DNA of 64,000 nt from Calliopsis andreniformis (Eukaryota; Arthropoda; Insecta; Hymenoptera; Andrenidae): NCBI RefSeq assembly GCF_051401765.1, contig NC_135071.1, forward strand, positions 11,820,961 through 11,884,960, written 5' to 3'. A program made the translations under genes and the position numbers. Of this stretch, positions 12,009-24,670 are shown one piece after another. The notes under the pieces were generated by a model. That model did not search any database. It saw only the letters and a list, made by a program, of their open reading frames with translations, and was not told the origin of the DNA. Numbering within the stretch: position 1 is the first letter of the stretch; every line of letters begins with the position of its first letter.

Positions 12009-15000
12009 GTAAAATATATTTGAACTTTCGCTTCCGCTCTCGGGACGGCGACCAAGTCGTATTAGGAAGGGACACGCTGTCGCGAGGACTGCAACTGTCA
12101 TTATAGCAGCTTGCGAGTTTCTCGCCGAGAGCTCTCGCCGTGTTCCTTGTGGCACTGCTCATCCTTTTATTTGTCGCCGTCACGATTCTTTCTTGTCGTT
12201 CGCAATGCGCGGTATTATTGTCGTTGGAAGAGCTCTATGATCGTGAATTGATGTGGGTGATACGACGAAGGATTTGATGATAAAAATAAATAGTACGGTT
12301 TCGTGGCGTTTCATGTTGTTTGTGTGGCATACTTTTACATTTCTCTGCTAAAAAACGTGATTTTTACGTGAAGCAATTTTTTGAGGAATATTTACCTACT
12401 TTATGTGGCATTGATTTATTATAATATTTTTCTTGATTTTAACTTTAGTTAAACTTTAGTTTAAATTAGTTTCTTGTCAAAGGAATATTGTTGAATTTTG
12501 TGTGTGTATTACTCGTTCAAATAGCATTCTACATATTTTGAAAAAATGTTATGGACTATACCACTTAGATAGTGGAACCGGAATAACTTAGATAGTGCAA
12601 AAGCTTCATCAAATATGTTAAAGTGTTAAAAGTCTGAAAAGATTGCTATAGAATTCCAGTGGTAGAAAGAGTTACATAGGAAACAAGGAGAAATGAGTGT
12701 TCTATAGTCAGACATGATTCCTTATGAATACGATTCAACCAAAATTGAAGTCTCTAAAATACCTCTATTAATATTTCATTGTCTACACTTCTAAAAACGT
12801 CAATATTATCTTCGAACGTCAGTAAATTCGCGTTAATTAATTAAGTTTCATTGAGACAAAAAATAATAAAGTTATGAATATATATAAAGTTACATATACT
12901 TATAAAATTATAAAAGTACTTGACATAAGACGAATACTTCTATAATGGTAGTCTTGAAAAAAATCTGAGATATTTTAGTCCAACAAAAACTATAGCAAAG
13001 TGGTAGTTTACGAGAAAAGCAGTGAACCAGGATACTTTTTGTGCACTTCAGATACAAAGTTTACATTTATTTTTGAAATACTTGCAACACTTTACTCGAA
13101 AGTAATTTAATAAGAAAATCTATTATTATTTCTACTTGATGCTTTTATGTAATTAACTATATAGGTATACTTTATTATACATTACTTTATTACTAAATTT
13201 GTACCTAGGAGACATAAAGATAGATGGTACCAAATTATGTAGAAATATCTAGAAACAGCTAATGCTAATTTTTTTTTCGTTTTAATGATAGATGAAGTTC
13301 CATGCCAGGAATTTACTTATTCTAAGTATTAATATTATATTCCATTGAATCACACTGATGAATCAAGATAAGTACAAGAAAATCAATCTTGCATTTTCCC
13401 TAAATCTCCATACTTAATATCAGTTTCTATAAACCTCGAAATCTTGTCGATTTCGACCCACGTTTCATACGTGCTTTTCATAATCCACTGCTCGATTACG
13501 GTAGCAAGGATAGTGTTTACGTAAGATAAGCAAACTTCCTCCAGAAGTGTTGCTATTTCGGTCGAATCTTCCGTGGGAAAACGATTAACACGAGGACGTA
13601 ATATCCGCTGATGGTATTGAAGCTGGCACTTTCTTCAGAAAACGATTGGTCTGATAGGTCAGATAGGAGGATCCTCCGTTAGGTCGAATATCCAGGAAAA
13701 ATTAAGGGCATTGGAACAGGGCGCACAGTCTGCACTCGCTTGGCCTACTTTTTCAATCTAATCCCGGATTACCACCTGCTCAGTTTCCTTGAAATTAGCC
13801 CCAGTCGCTGGAAACCTTCAAGTCTCAGAGATGACGATAATAATTCCGCTGTCTTAATCTCGTCGATCTAATATTCACTGTCTCGGCAATTGCGCCATGA
13901 AACACTTTATTAAATAAGGAAACCGTTTGTAAAGGCGAATTTAAAGTTTTCATCCTGGATGATTCATCAACAGTAAAAAGTGTAAAGATTATTTTCATCT
14001 GCATTTCATTCGAAATGAATATTGAAAGTGAGCAGCGAAGATGAAACGAGTGAATGAATCACCCATAATGAAACTGCAGTGATAAATGTAAATTTAATAT
14101 TTCTTATATTTTTCGATATTCTTCTATTAGGGTTGAAGATATTAATTCAATTCCGACACTCACTATTTCAGTCGTCGGTGTATTGAAAACTAATGAATTG
14201 AGTTCAACCACTAGACTGATGTAAATACTCTTCATCTTTCATTTTCAGTAAGGATGAATTATTCGCGATGATCACCCAAAGTGAAAAGTCTACATTCGCC
14301 TTAACAGGTTTTTGTGAATTGAAACAGATACAGTTTTTAGCGGAATCTTCAATTAGAGGAGCTCTTAGATATATGATATAACTGACTTCAGGATAGTAGG
14401 TACTTATTCCCTTCGATTTGTCTGTGTTAAAATCTTCTCTGAGAAAGGAACTGTTATTTTCAGTCCGGTTCAACGATACCTTTTTTGGCCTCGTTGCCCT
14501 CGTTATATCTTCTGAAAGTTTCTTGCGTCAACTGAGAAAAGTGCTTTGTCAGTAGAATAAGCTGCAATCTTAAATCGAATATCCACTGCATTTAGGAGCT
14601 ACTTTTTGCGGTAATCAGTAGATGTAAACGAATGGCATCGTATTTGATTATTAACTACTGTCTAGTTTCACCAAGTGGAGTTAAAGTAAATCTTTTAAAC
14701 GAAACAACCATGTGCAATTAAAGATGCAGCTGTTTCAGAAAATCGATTCTTCATTTTTTACATTTTTTAACATTTCATCCTTGCAGTGTACATTCTCAGA
14801 CCTTCTGACCTGAAGCTCACTCGGGTCAGTTGTTATATTCGTTCTCGACTTACTTCACGTCAAAATTGTCTGATATTGTAGTCATCATATTCCTTCACTC
14901 TGATATTTAATAAACTATGAAGATTTCGGTATTACCGTCAATTTGAGAAATACGAACTGTACCTTAAAGCTGATAGTTTTCGTTTGCATGTATATCCAGT

Positions 15001-15252
15001 TCGTAACTGTACTCGCGAAAGATAAACAAAACCAGTACAATATCAAAGGATACTCTAATATTCAGCAAACGACTGACCAAACAGGATTATTGATTATACC
15101 CACGCTTTATTGTGGCATTTCGAAAACTCGCGTTAGCTACATAATCGAGAACACCACACGGAATTATGCTAGGTATTAAGTGGCCAGGAATATTAATAAA
15201 TCCGACTCCGAAAACCACATTGAGAGATGAGAAGGCTTAACATTATAAATTT

Positions 15253-15950
15253 ACAGGGTGCCTCATTTTCGGTGACCGTCAGAAACATTTCTGTTATTCG
15301 TAATTAAATATAAACTTTCCATATATGTATAAGACTATATGAGGCATTGGATATAGTTCCAATGAGTACAGATATACATAAAGGGTATCCCAGAACTAAT
15401 GGTACAAGCAGGAAAGGGATGATTCTACGTAAGAAAAGGTGAAAATGTAGAATAGAAATTTTTAATATCAAGCCTTGTTTTCCAGAAAATTAACTTTGAA
15501 TTGTGACCGAGTATAAGTGTACCAGACTACAGTTTTAGACGTTTGAGGGGTAGACAGGGAAGGAGAATGCTTCTAGCGTACTGTAGAGACAGTAATCAGA
15601 CCGAGAGTGTCCCCTTTTCTCGTGTATCCCTCAAGTACCCAAAACTGTTCTGTATGCTTGGTACAAAAAAAGTTTAAAAAAGTACGAAAAAGCTTATTGC
15701 ATATTTTCGACTTATTGTGCCACTCAGAATCACTTCCTTTCCGCTTCTACCATCAGTTTTGGGTCACTCTGTACATGCTTCTGTCTCTTTTCGTCGCCTC
15801 TCTGATGCATGCGCATTACACTCCAGGGAATATAAAAAAGATGGAGCTACGTACTTCCCATACATCTCCATCCTTCCACCTTGGCTTCAAGACGCAGTTC
15901 GATGCCTCATATAATCTCATACATGTATGAAAATTTCAAACTTGACCGAA
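15253..15950. repeat. Outer inverted repeat flanking the foldback element
   Basis: The segment 15314-15351 (CTTTCCATATATGTATAAGA then CTATATGAGGCATTGG) is matched in reverse complement by 15900-15936 (GATGCCTCATATAATCTCAT then ACATGTATGAAAA). An ACAGGGTG end at 15253 may be the left terminus of this outer element. No matching right terminus was identified near 15950. The arrangement suggests an older element interrupted by the inner one, or one compound element. Confidence 0.5.
15376..15775. mobile_element. Foldback MITE-like element (family with TGGTACAAG / GATTCTA arms)
   Basis: About 400 bp with inverted arms of about 100 bp. The left arm has AAGGGTATCCCAGAACTAAT, then GGTACAAGCAGGAAAGGGAT and GATTCTACG. 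The right arm, reverse complemented, reads ACAGAGTGACCCAAAACTGA, then TGGTAGAAGCGGAAAGGAAG and GATTCTGAG. The same arms are found in the element at 54759-55206. The interior (GACCGAGTATAAGTGTACCA) is non-coding. It lies inside another inverted repeat (15314-15351 against 15900-15936), so it appears nested. Confidence 0.7.
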
Positions 15951-18900
15951 TGGAACCGATTTCTATTAAGCAGCTTATTTGTTCTATTTCAATAAATAAA
16001 AAGTAGTCAATTTTTCAGCAGAAATACTTTACAATATTCCTTAATTGGAGAATATTATATTTGTTATAGAAGCAGTATTAAAATACATCAAATCTGTTAA
16101 AAATATGAAAAATCGTAGGAAAATAAAATATGCAAATGTTGAGAACACTAAAATATTGCGCATTTTAAGTAAATCTTCTAATCGAATCATGCAAATCTCC
16201 TTACTTCTTATTATTTCATTAGCTCAGAACGTCAAAGATTCGAATCAGGCCTAACTGTCTCGTATAAAAATATAAATGACTAGGTCTTCTCGGTCTTTTG
16301 ATAGGTCCGTATTTACCGACGAGTTAGCACAATCTAATCACGAGTCTTCGAAGTAATCGAGCTACTCTTGAACAGGAAGAAGCCAAAGAAACAAACCAGG
16401 TTAATGAAAGCTTTATTATCCTATCGATTCCGCCTCTTCCTCTGGCTATCAACGTTTTTGGTCGTGGTTCTCCTTCGACTATCGGTGAATTGCATGAGCG
16501 TGATAAAAATCGTGGACGGTTCGATAACGGAGGGCCACGTGTAATTGAAAATGTCACCGTGGTCCCGGATGAACACTTATCGCGTGACGCTGCTGGATTG
16601 TTCGACGAAGAAAGGAAAGGAACAACGGAACGCTTCATATTCATTTACATTCGAGAACTTTTATCACCACATCCGCTAACTCTTCCTGAAACTTTTCTCA
16701 TTTACCGCCATCCGATTTAATCGGTTGCCCTTTGACCTCCCGCCTTTTTTGCGGAGACAGTTTTTATCGCGGAAGCAGGACACTTTTATAAGAACTAGTC
16801 CACGACGGTGATTCAAGTGGAATACGATTTGTTCCGTTTTGGAGGCAACCCTCTGAAGGTGTTCGTACTCGTTGGTAGTTGTCCACAGATGATTTTGTAA
16901 TCCTTCTTTCTTCGTTGGATATTATGTATTTTTGTAAAAACTTTCTCGTAGATACTTTAGGTAGGAATTGAGTTTTTGAATCGAAATATAAGCAGTACGA
17001 AACGTTAATAAAAAATTCAGTTACTGCTGCGCTGTATGATATTTCACATCGGAGACATTCAAACATCACAGCAATAAAATAACGTGAAAAGCATTTGATT
17101 ACTGTGAAATTACTGTGGAATTACTAATTGGAAACTGCAAATACGCTAATTGCCTTTTACTTTGACGGTGAATTTCGGTTTCTGTTGCCGAGGAAATTGC
17201 GACGATTACAAAATAAAAAATTACAGTGAATGTAAATGTATCTGCTATTAAATTACTGTGAATAATCCTGTCGAGAAACGTTTTCACCTATGCTATGAAG
17301 TAAATCCTTATATACGTGAATATACGAAACTCTCTGTCTGTATATTAACACGCTTTCTTATCTTCAATTTCTGTGAAAGGTTTTTTCCTAAAATACAGTT
17401 TTCTAAAGATACTTCCATATAGAATATGTATTTCTAAACGGCGAAAGGAAACCTAAGGATACGTATACCATCTATCTGGAAAATTGACTTCTCGTAGCAC
17501 GGACAATTTTTATCAAAAGACTTTCTCGTTCAATAGCTCAACATTTCTTATTGCGTTCACCTTTTATATCAGAGCTTACTTCAGAACATCACATTTTAAG
17601 TTATTTTTATTGATCAGTGATGGATCGATACTCTGTCGTCAGTTATGTAAAATTCACTTCTATGTATTTCAGTGTCCAATAATCTAGCCGGGAGCAACAG
17701 CTCGTCAGTTGAGAACTAATTTGAATATTTGGAAATTTTCCTCATAAGTTTGCTTGCTATATTTAAACATTTTCAACATGAAGTTTATTAGTGTAGGTAT
17801 TCAAACAAAAATTGTTATTATAATAACAAGATCATTTTAGGTCAGAGCATGATTTAAATACATGTGAGAGAAAGATCTTACGTTCTCCTGATTGATCATA
17901 AAAATGTATAGTTACATAGAGTATTTTTGCTGGACTCCTCTTCTTATCTTTTCATTTAATCTTCCATCATTCTCCCCACTGATCTCCCCTGTTCGTAATA
18001 AGTCCTCCTCAAAGAAGCAGCCGTGCAATCCATCAAATGTGAGTTATAATCAAACAATGAGGATAGAGTATTTATTATGTATATTCAAACGCTTCAGTAT
18101 GTTGCCACTTCTCGACCATCCTCTTCGTTGCACCCCATTCTTCATCTTCTCTAATTCTTGAGCTCTCAATTCACTTATACAATTCCGCTTATCTCATCCT
18201 CTTCCCGTCTATTTAGTTCAGCTTATCTTATTCTTCTCCTCCCTCCCCATCGCCCCTGTAGGTCCGACATTCTGCTTCTTCATGCATCTGTCTTTATCGT
18301 TCAGCGGTCCGCTCCCCTTATTTTCTGGCTTCTTTTCGTCGACGCCCCGCTCGCCTTGTTCAAAGGCGTGATAGCAGGAGTGATTACACCAGGGAGGAAA
18401 ATTGCCTGGAACTTACGACCATCTTCCGAGACGTATTTGCCTAGCGTTGCACTTTTCTTATAAATTCCGGCATGGTTCCTTCTCTACGAAAGAATTCGCC
18501 AGAAAAGAAAGGAACGGGGCTGCAGGAACGTAAAGGACGGGTTTGGCGTTTGTGTTACATCCCCAAGAGCATTGAATTCACGTTACAGAGAGATTGTGTT
18601 GAACTTCTTCGTGGTGGCGTTCCCAAACGCGATGGTTTGTGACGTGTGAACCACTGTTTCCGTGACCCAAAATGGGCGAAACTTTTTAGTTGAAAATTCT
18701 TCCAAATTCAGAGGCACGAATACTTCTTACGAATTTTGCGATTGTAAATTTTAGTTGAATTTCTTCATTGTGGTCTTTCTTGAAAGTATTGGGTCGGGAT
18801 ATGTTAAGCCATTGTTTTATTAATTTATTATATTAAACGAGAAACGTGGATGAAATGTTCATTTCGAAGTTGAAGGATAATAATTAACGTAATTATGAAG

Positions 18901-19509
18901 ATTATAAAGAATGTTATAATTATAAAATGTGATTAGTATTGACTAATTTGTAATAAGTAATATTGGTTAATATTGCAATTAAAGGGTTAAAATATTTTAC
19001 CTTTTTTTAATACACCTTTTATCAGAAAATTCTACTCTACAGGATCTGTTCTTAATAAGCAACTTCATGTTCTTCTGATTCGTAGTAACTTTCCTTGTAA
19101 TGTCCTTAATGAGAGATATTCAAACGCATTTTATGAGTCATTCAGCTCGAGACAGTGTTGAATAATGTTTTGACTTTACAATTAGAGGGACTTGTGACTA
19201 AAGAATACTTACCTAATGTAAATTTTACAACGACTAACTTTAATCATACTTCATGAAATTGTTGCATAAATGTACATAAAATTATTGAAAACTCCATTAG
19301 TTTTATCTCACAGCAGAAACAAGATATTGCATTGCAAAACAGATGAAGGACCCTTGAATAAAATATAAATGTAAACTTTTCTATTCAATTTACAAAAGAA
19401 AATTTGTGAAAAGGATTACACCTACGAACAAAAAGTGACCATTACTTTTCCTAAACAAGTATAAGCTTTTGTGTCATAACAAATTTTAGTTTGTTTATCT
19501 TCGAGGAGC

Positions 19510-19584
19510 TTAACACGCTGAGCGCGTCGCCGATTTTGCTAGTCCACTGCTGCTCCCCAGAGACTGCCGCGCTCAACGTGTTAA
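19510..19584. mobile_element. Very short palindromic element (75 bp)
   Basis: TTAACACGCTGAGCGCG at 19510-19526 is inverted at 19568-19584 (CGCGCTCAACGTGTTAA), 17 bp with one mismatch, around a 41-bp loop. This is either a tiny MITE or a foldback remnant. It could also be a transcribed hairpin, but the loop shows no feature supporting that. Confidence 0.55.
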
Positions 19585-21237
19585 CTCAAACCATTATAAA
19601 CGATTAAAAAAAAATAACCTCAGATGGAAGATTGACGACGAAATTGTCTTCCCGAACTTGCAGATAAAATCTCTGACGTATCATTATGCTCTCATGCGAC
19701 TTACCAGAAGCACGAATAGCGTCGGTTTAAGGAAGGCTAAGGAGTCGTTTCATTTTCAATGTAATTCCCAACCCCTGGTATTATCTTGTTCTGTCTCCAT
19801 TTCGAGCTCATGAAATTGCAAGTTTGGATTACGCGTGGTTGGTATTTAAGGCGGATTTGGCCTCTCGCTGCTCTTGTGGCCGACTTCAGTTTGGTAGGGA
19901 GGAGAAAAGAAGTACGAGAACAGGTTCTGCCTTCGAGGATTTTCGCAACTACAACTTTGATAGCTGGAAAAGCTGACCTCAAATAATAACCCCTTTGACG
20001 AGAGTATAGGGCGCCGCTTGAAAGCGAAGATGTTTCAAAGAATTTTCTTATAATCCTTAGACGAGTGATACAGAAATTCGGCAATAAAGTTTCTCAATAC
20101 ACATTCAAGCAGTTTATATTTAATGTATTAGCTTCAATTTAGCATTAAAATTGTTGATAATAATTAATATAGAGCAGACATTCTCATTTTTCGTATAGTA
20201 GAACAAATATAGTAGAAAAAAACAATTAATGGAAAAAATAGTAGAGTACTTCCAAAGTGCACAAATGTAGAACTTTGATATTTAAGACAGTATTTTATCG
20301 TAATTCACATCTAGTCTCATTTACTGTAATTCATGCACGCGTTCCACTTTTCCATTCACATATTCACCATTGATTACTCGCCTCCTATTAGTGGTATGAC
20401 TTATCTAAACATTAGTCTGTTAACAGATTACAATCTCTCCAGTTTTGACCATGTGCGTCACGCGATTTCAGTCACATGGTATTAGTCATAAATGGACTAG
20501 ATACGATTCTACTAGATATCCTGCAATTCATTACAGATGAAACCACAAATGAGTGGTTTGGTTTGTTGAAGGGGAAAGCTTTTATTGGAGCTTTACTCGA
20601 CCTATAACCAACAATCCAACAATTTTACAGTAACCTACTAAACAACATGTAATAATGAAAAATTTATGTCGATATAATAAATTTGAGAAAATCTTAATTT
20701 GTAAAAAATCTTTCATAATTTTGGTAGCACGTGCAATTATTCAATGAACCATTTTCTCATCTTTATAGTATTGAATTACATAGATATACACAGCTAATAG
20801 GTAGTCGAGGCAGCTAAAATTTTAATTAGAATACAGAAAGTATATGGAAGTATTTCTCCTTTCAGACTGTTTCGTTGTTCGCTAAGTTCGAAATGGTCTT
20901 CGCCGTGTTCTATCTCCGCAATGGTTGACCTCCTCCTACCTATTTCCGGCCTAGTTTCACGGAACCGGGTAATTAACGTTCTCGACATTCCCGGTGTCTT
21001 TAAAAGTTTAGAAAAAAAGTTCACTCCAGAAGTCTCGTTAAAGCAGTGATACGCCGAAATTACTCCAACTCCTTTACATCTGCTTTGGACAATTGTATGA
21101 TTCTAATCTTTTACGTTACCCATTAAACGTTTCACAGTTTTAATTATTTGTTCCTTAAATACCTCAGGATGATAAATGAATTACTGTAGATTACTTAATT
21201 GAAAGCATAAAAGAAATCTGTGAAACTGTCGGTGACA

Positions 21238-21719
21238 TACAAGGTGTTTGATTACAGGTGTTAGAAATTTTAAGTCATGATTCTACATACTACAAGAAGA
21301 CAAAAATCAAGAATGACAAAAATGGATTTGAAGCTTCTCGTCGGAATTACTAATTGTTGAGAAAATTCGTAAAATTCGCGTGAAAGGTGTCTGACTTGGG
21401 ACTTAATCTACTTACTTTGGTATGTCTGATTTTCGATTTATTTTATTGGCTTCACTGTGTCTGACATGAGACTTATTTTACTGCCTTTGCTATTTCTGAA
21501 TTGGCTATGTCTGATCTAACTAGTCTGCATCAGCAGTAGAATAAATCCTAAGTCAGACACATTTCAAGCGTATTCTACTTACGGTTAGATGTTTCCTTAT
21601 CAATTTATGACTCTGAAACAAAGCCTTAAACGCAATTTCATCATTCTTCATTTTCATTCTATTTTAACATGTACAATCATTCGTTAAAATTTCTAACACC
21701 TGTTATCGAACATACTGTA
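21238..21719. mobile_element. Foldback MITE-like element with CAGGTGTTAGAAATTTTAA arms
   Basis: A 482-bp element. Left end TACAAGGTGTTTGATTACAG; right end, reverse complemented, TACAGTATGTTCGATAACAG. Next to these, CAGGTGTTAGAAATTTTAA is perfectly inverted (21255-21273 region against 21685-21703). Similarity between the arms continues inward to about 200 bp, including GTGTCTGACTTGGGACTTA on the left and the reverse complement of TAAATCCTAAGTCAGACAC on the right. It has no coding capacity. Ends beginning TACA-GGTGTT resemble hymenopteran repeats I recall, but no database was consulted. Confidence 0.75.
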
Positions 21720-22816
21720 TAATAGCTTTATTCAATTGTTTCTTTAATATTTGTCGAAGTCGCAGTTTTTAAAATTTACTCTACTAGTGGTTATGCAATT
21801 TTGTCGAACAGTGTTTAACATACTTCAGGGGAATAGGCAGTGTGCTTTTACCTGTTCGAAAGGATCGTTTGTCAGGTGACGTAAGCATTTTGACACAGGG
21901 TGGAAGGGTAGACATGTATTACGGTTCGTCCGTGTGATATTGGCCGTAGGGTGGTCGAAGGATTTGACAGAATGCTCTTGGCGATTCGAATGTCAATCTA
22001 TAGAACGGATCATCTGACAAATGGAATGCATGATTAATGCCTCCATATTCTCCTACCACTAATGGGATGATCTTAACTGTATCCATAATTAGCAGTTATA
22101 TTAATCTCATGTTTAACTGTATAAACTATTAAACTGAATTAACTCTATACGACTGTTCGCGTTGTTTAGGCGGAATTCAATATTTCTAGTCAATCATTTC
22201 AAAGAAAGGAATGAAAGAAATTTAATATAAATGCCGAGGACTCTTACCAGTTTGAAAGATACAAGAGAAACATAAAACTATACTTTGAAACTCCTGCTTT
22301 CCTGTGTGCAATGTTGCAGTCCAGATGGGATTTTTGAATTACAAATTTATGCAAGTATAAATATTCTTGCATTAAAAAAGTGTTAATTTAGAACTCGTTT
22401 TAATAAACTGCTGGATTAGATCAAGGACTAACAAAATTGTTAGGGTCCAGCTGTTCCAACACTTATTCTCATATTTTCGCTTTCTGTCTAATACAATTAA
22501 GAGCAATAGCTGTGATCTTTACTTTATATGAAATGAAGTACAGGAAATGGATAGAAATGCATTAGCACGAATACATCGGCATGACGTAAATCAGTTTACG
22601 ATACCTTTAACGTCCAAAGCTTAAAGTGGCAATCGAAGGGGTGAAGGGGTTCTTCCTCTTCAATTTGAGATCTAAGCTTAGGAATTGCCAAGTGTTTACC
22701 GCGAGTTAGACTCTACTTCATGAAACCGTGACCCGATAATCGGCAGTGCAGATCCTACCACGGGAGGCGGTCGGTAAAAGGAAAAGTAAACCGCACCTCA
22801 CGCCTCAGTAGACATT

Positions 22817-22839
22817 GCTCCCTGTAGGATACAGGGAGC
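22817..22839. other. Perfect hairpin, 10-bp stem, 3-nt loop
   Basis: GCTCCCTGTA-GGA-TACAGGGAGC. The stem is perfect and GC-rich against an AT-rich background. Flanks ACGCCTC...CAT and ATGCGAGCGT can extend the pairing only imperfectly. No poly-T or known ncRNA motif was seen. Confidence 0.7.
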
Positions 22840-23061
22840 TATGCGAGCGTAGATACAGCAACGGTCATCTGACCAAATAGCAGTTGCGGACACTTGCATC
22901 TGGTACTCCGTGTTACGTCCAAAGTCACGGTTTCTCTTTATAGTGACCACCAAGGGAAGGACTGACTCGCCGATACTGAATCATGATTTCTAGTGTGACA
23001 TAGACATTCGAGGGTCAGAGGTTGGGGACTAATGAGATATCAAGACCTTGATGGTGTTTTA

Positions 23062-23090
23062 GTTGTACCAACATCATCGCTTGGTACAAC
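23062..23090. other. Perfect hairpin, 10-bp stem, 9-nt loop
   Basis: GTTGTACCAA-CATCATCGC-TTGGTACAAC. It lies 223 bp after the hairpin at 22817-22839. Its function is unknown. Confidence 0.65.
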
Positions 23091-23929
23091 AGAGAAAAGC
23101 TAAGAAGGATTACTGAGTCGTCTTTCATTAATTATTTAGATTGGAATCTCTAAAGTTAGATTCTTAAATATAGGATGCTTAAATATATCAAGCCACTGGA
23201 CATAGTATCTCAGTGGATGACATTTTCTGATGGCTTCATTCAGTGTCTACCTGATCATTGTCATAGAGGAATAAACGTTTAAAATTAGCAGGGGGCGAAG
23301 TGGAGACTTATACAGATTAAGAATTTAGGACTGGGCTTAAAATTACACAAATTAAGAAATAGAAATTTTTTTAATAAAATACCCGGTATTTTTAGTATTT
23401 TCATTTGATTAATACCTAAAGGCCATGATAGATAAGAGTATTGTGAAATATATACGATTATTAATCACTTAAACTGTTGACAGTTAACTTAAGTTAATTT
23501 AAGTTGTTCATCTATTACATGCATTAATATTATATGTATGTACTTATAGAAACACACATTCTAATTCTAACAGCAATTCTACTATTAACTGACAAAATTA
23601 TTCTTTCATTCCTGGTTTAACCTTCGACCCAACAGTTAATTTGAAAATTAATCTCATCGCAACTACTTCTACCAAAGGCACCACAAATCCTTTGCGCCAT
23701 CAGCCCCATTCTACTTAACCAGTGGCACTAACTGCTCATTAGTCACTGACACCTGAATAATCAGCTCAGCATCCATTCGTCATCACCCACTGCAACTCGT
23801 CGCAAAGGGAACTGCGTATAATCTTACAGAAGCACATGAAAGAACTTTTACCTCTGCTTACCAAAGACCTCCCACCCTCGTTGCTTTCACTCGACAGCAA
23901 CGCCTCTGAGTTACAGACTAGTGTCACAC

Positions 23930-24670
23930 TCTCTAAAGAGGATCAGCACGCATTCGAGCTGCGATCGAAGCCAAATCCACGCCCCGTATGACACTTCTCG
24001 TCTTCTCCTCTTAGAACGGCGCTGATTACAGAATCGCGTCCAAGCGTTCCGATAAACGCGGATATGCCTCGGCTTTGCGCACCAAAGAGGATTAGATGGA
24101 GCAGAAGATCTTCGGCAGCGTAATGGAGGACGCGCATTCCGATTGAGAGCGTCGCTTCCGCGAAGGCTAGGTCGGATTTAAAATTTACTCGACTATCTTA
24201 AGCGACTAATCCTCTCGAACAATGACGCGACGCTGGTAGCACGCTCCCCATCGCGAGAACGCGTTTTCTGGCCTCTGTAATCGTGGTCGAGGATTGTTTA
24301 GGCCTCGCTTAGCACACTTGCAGTAGACATCGCGCGCTATCTTCTGATCAAAGGCTTCGCCCTGTTTCGTTTGTTACCAGTTTGTTACCAGCCCTGCCCA
24401 GGAGCTTGCTCTGTGCCCTGTTGCCGTCAGTTCCGCTTCTTTCCGACGGAATTCGCGGCTTCAGTTGCACGTCTGGCGTAGACCAACTGGTGAATCATCG
24501 ACAGACTTCACTGGAACTCGAGACGAGGCGGGGCTTCTCGATGCGTTGCAATTCGAGGGTAGAATTCTTCCTCCCCTGGGAATCGAGGCGTGCCTTCGCT
24601 GGAAGTTCTCGCTAGGAGCTAGTATTTCAGCGTAGAAATTGCTCTAGGTCTCGAGCTGGCTTACTGGCGT
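23930..24670. other. CpG-dense, GC-rich block in intron
   Basis: A GC-rich, CpG-rich stretch (CGATCGAAGCC, TGACGCGACGC, CATCGCGAGAACGCG and others) in AT-rich intron. Open frames on both strands show no domain, splice-flanked exon pattern or codon signature. It may be a conserved non-coding or regulatory segment. Confidence 0.5.

Noticed and set aside
11815..12183. 122-codon minus-strand open frame
   Set aside because: Antisense shadow of the Ig1 exon at 11819-12008.
14943..15179. Frame with a signal-peptide-like start (LIVFVCMYIQFVTVL)
   Set aside because: It lies inside the first large intron, starts at a non-ATG codon, and is followed by repeat-derived sequence.
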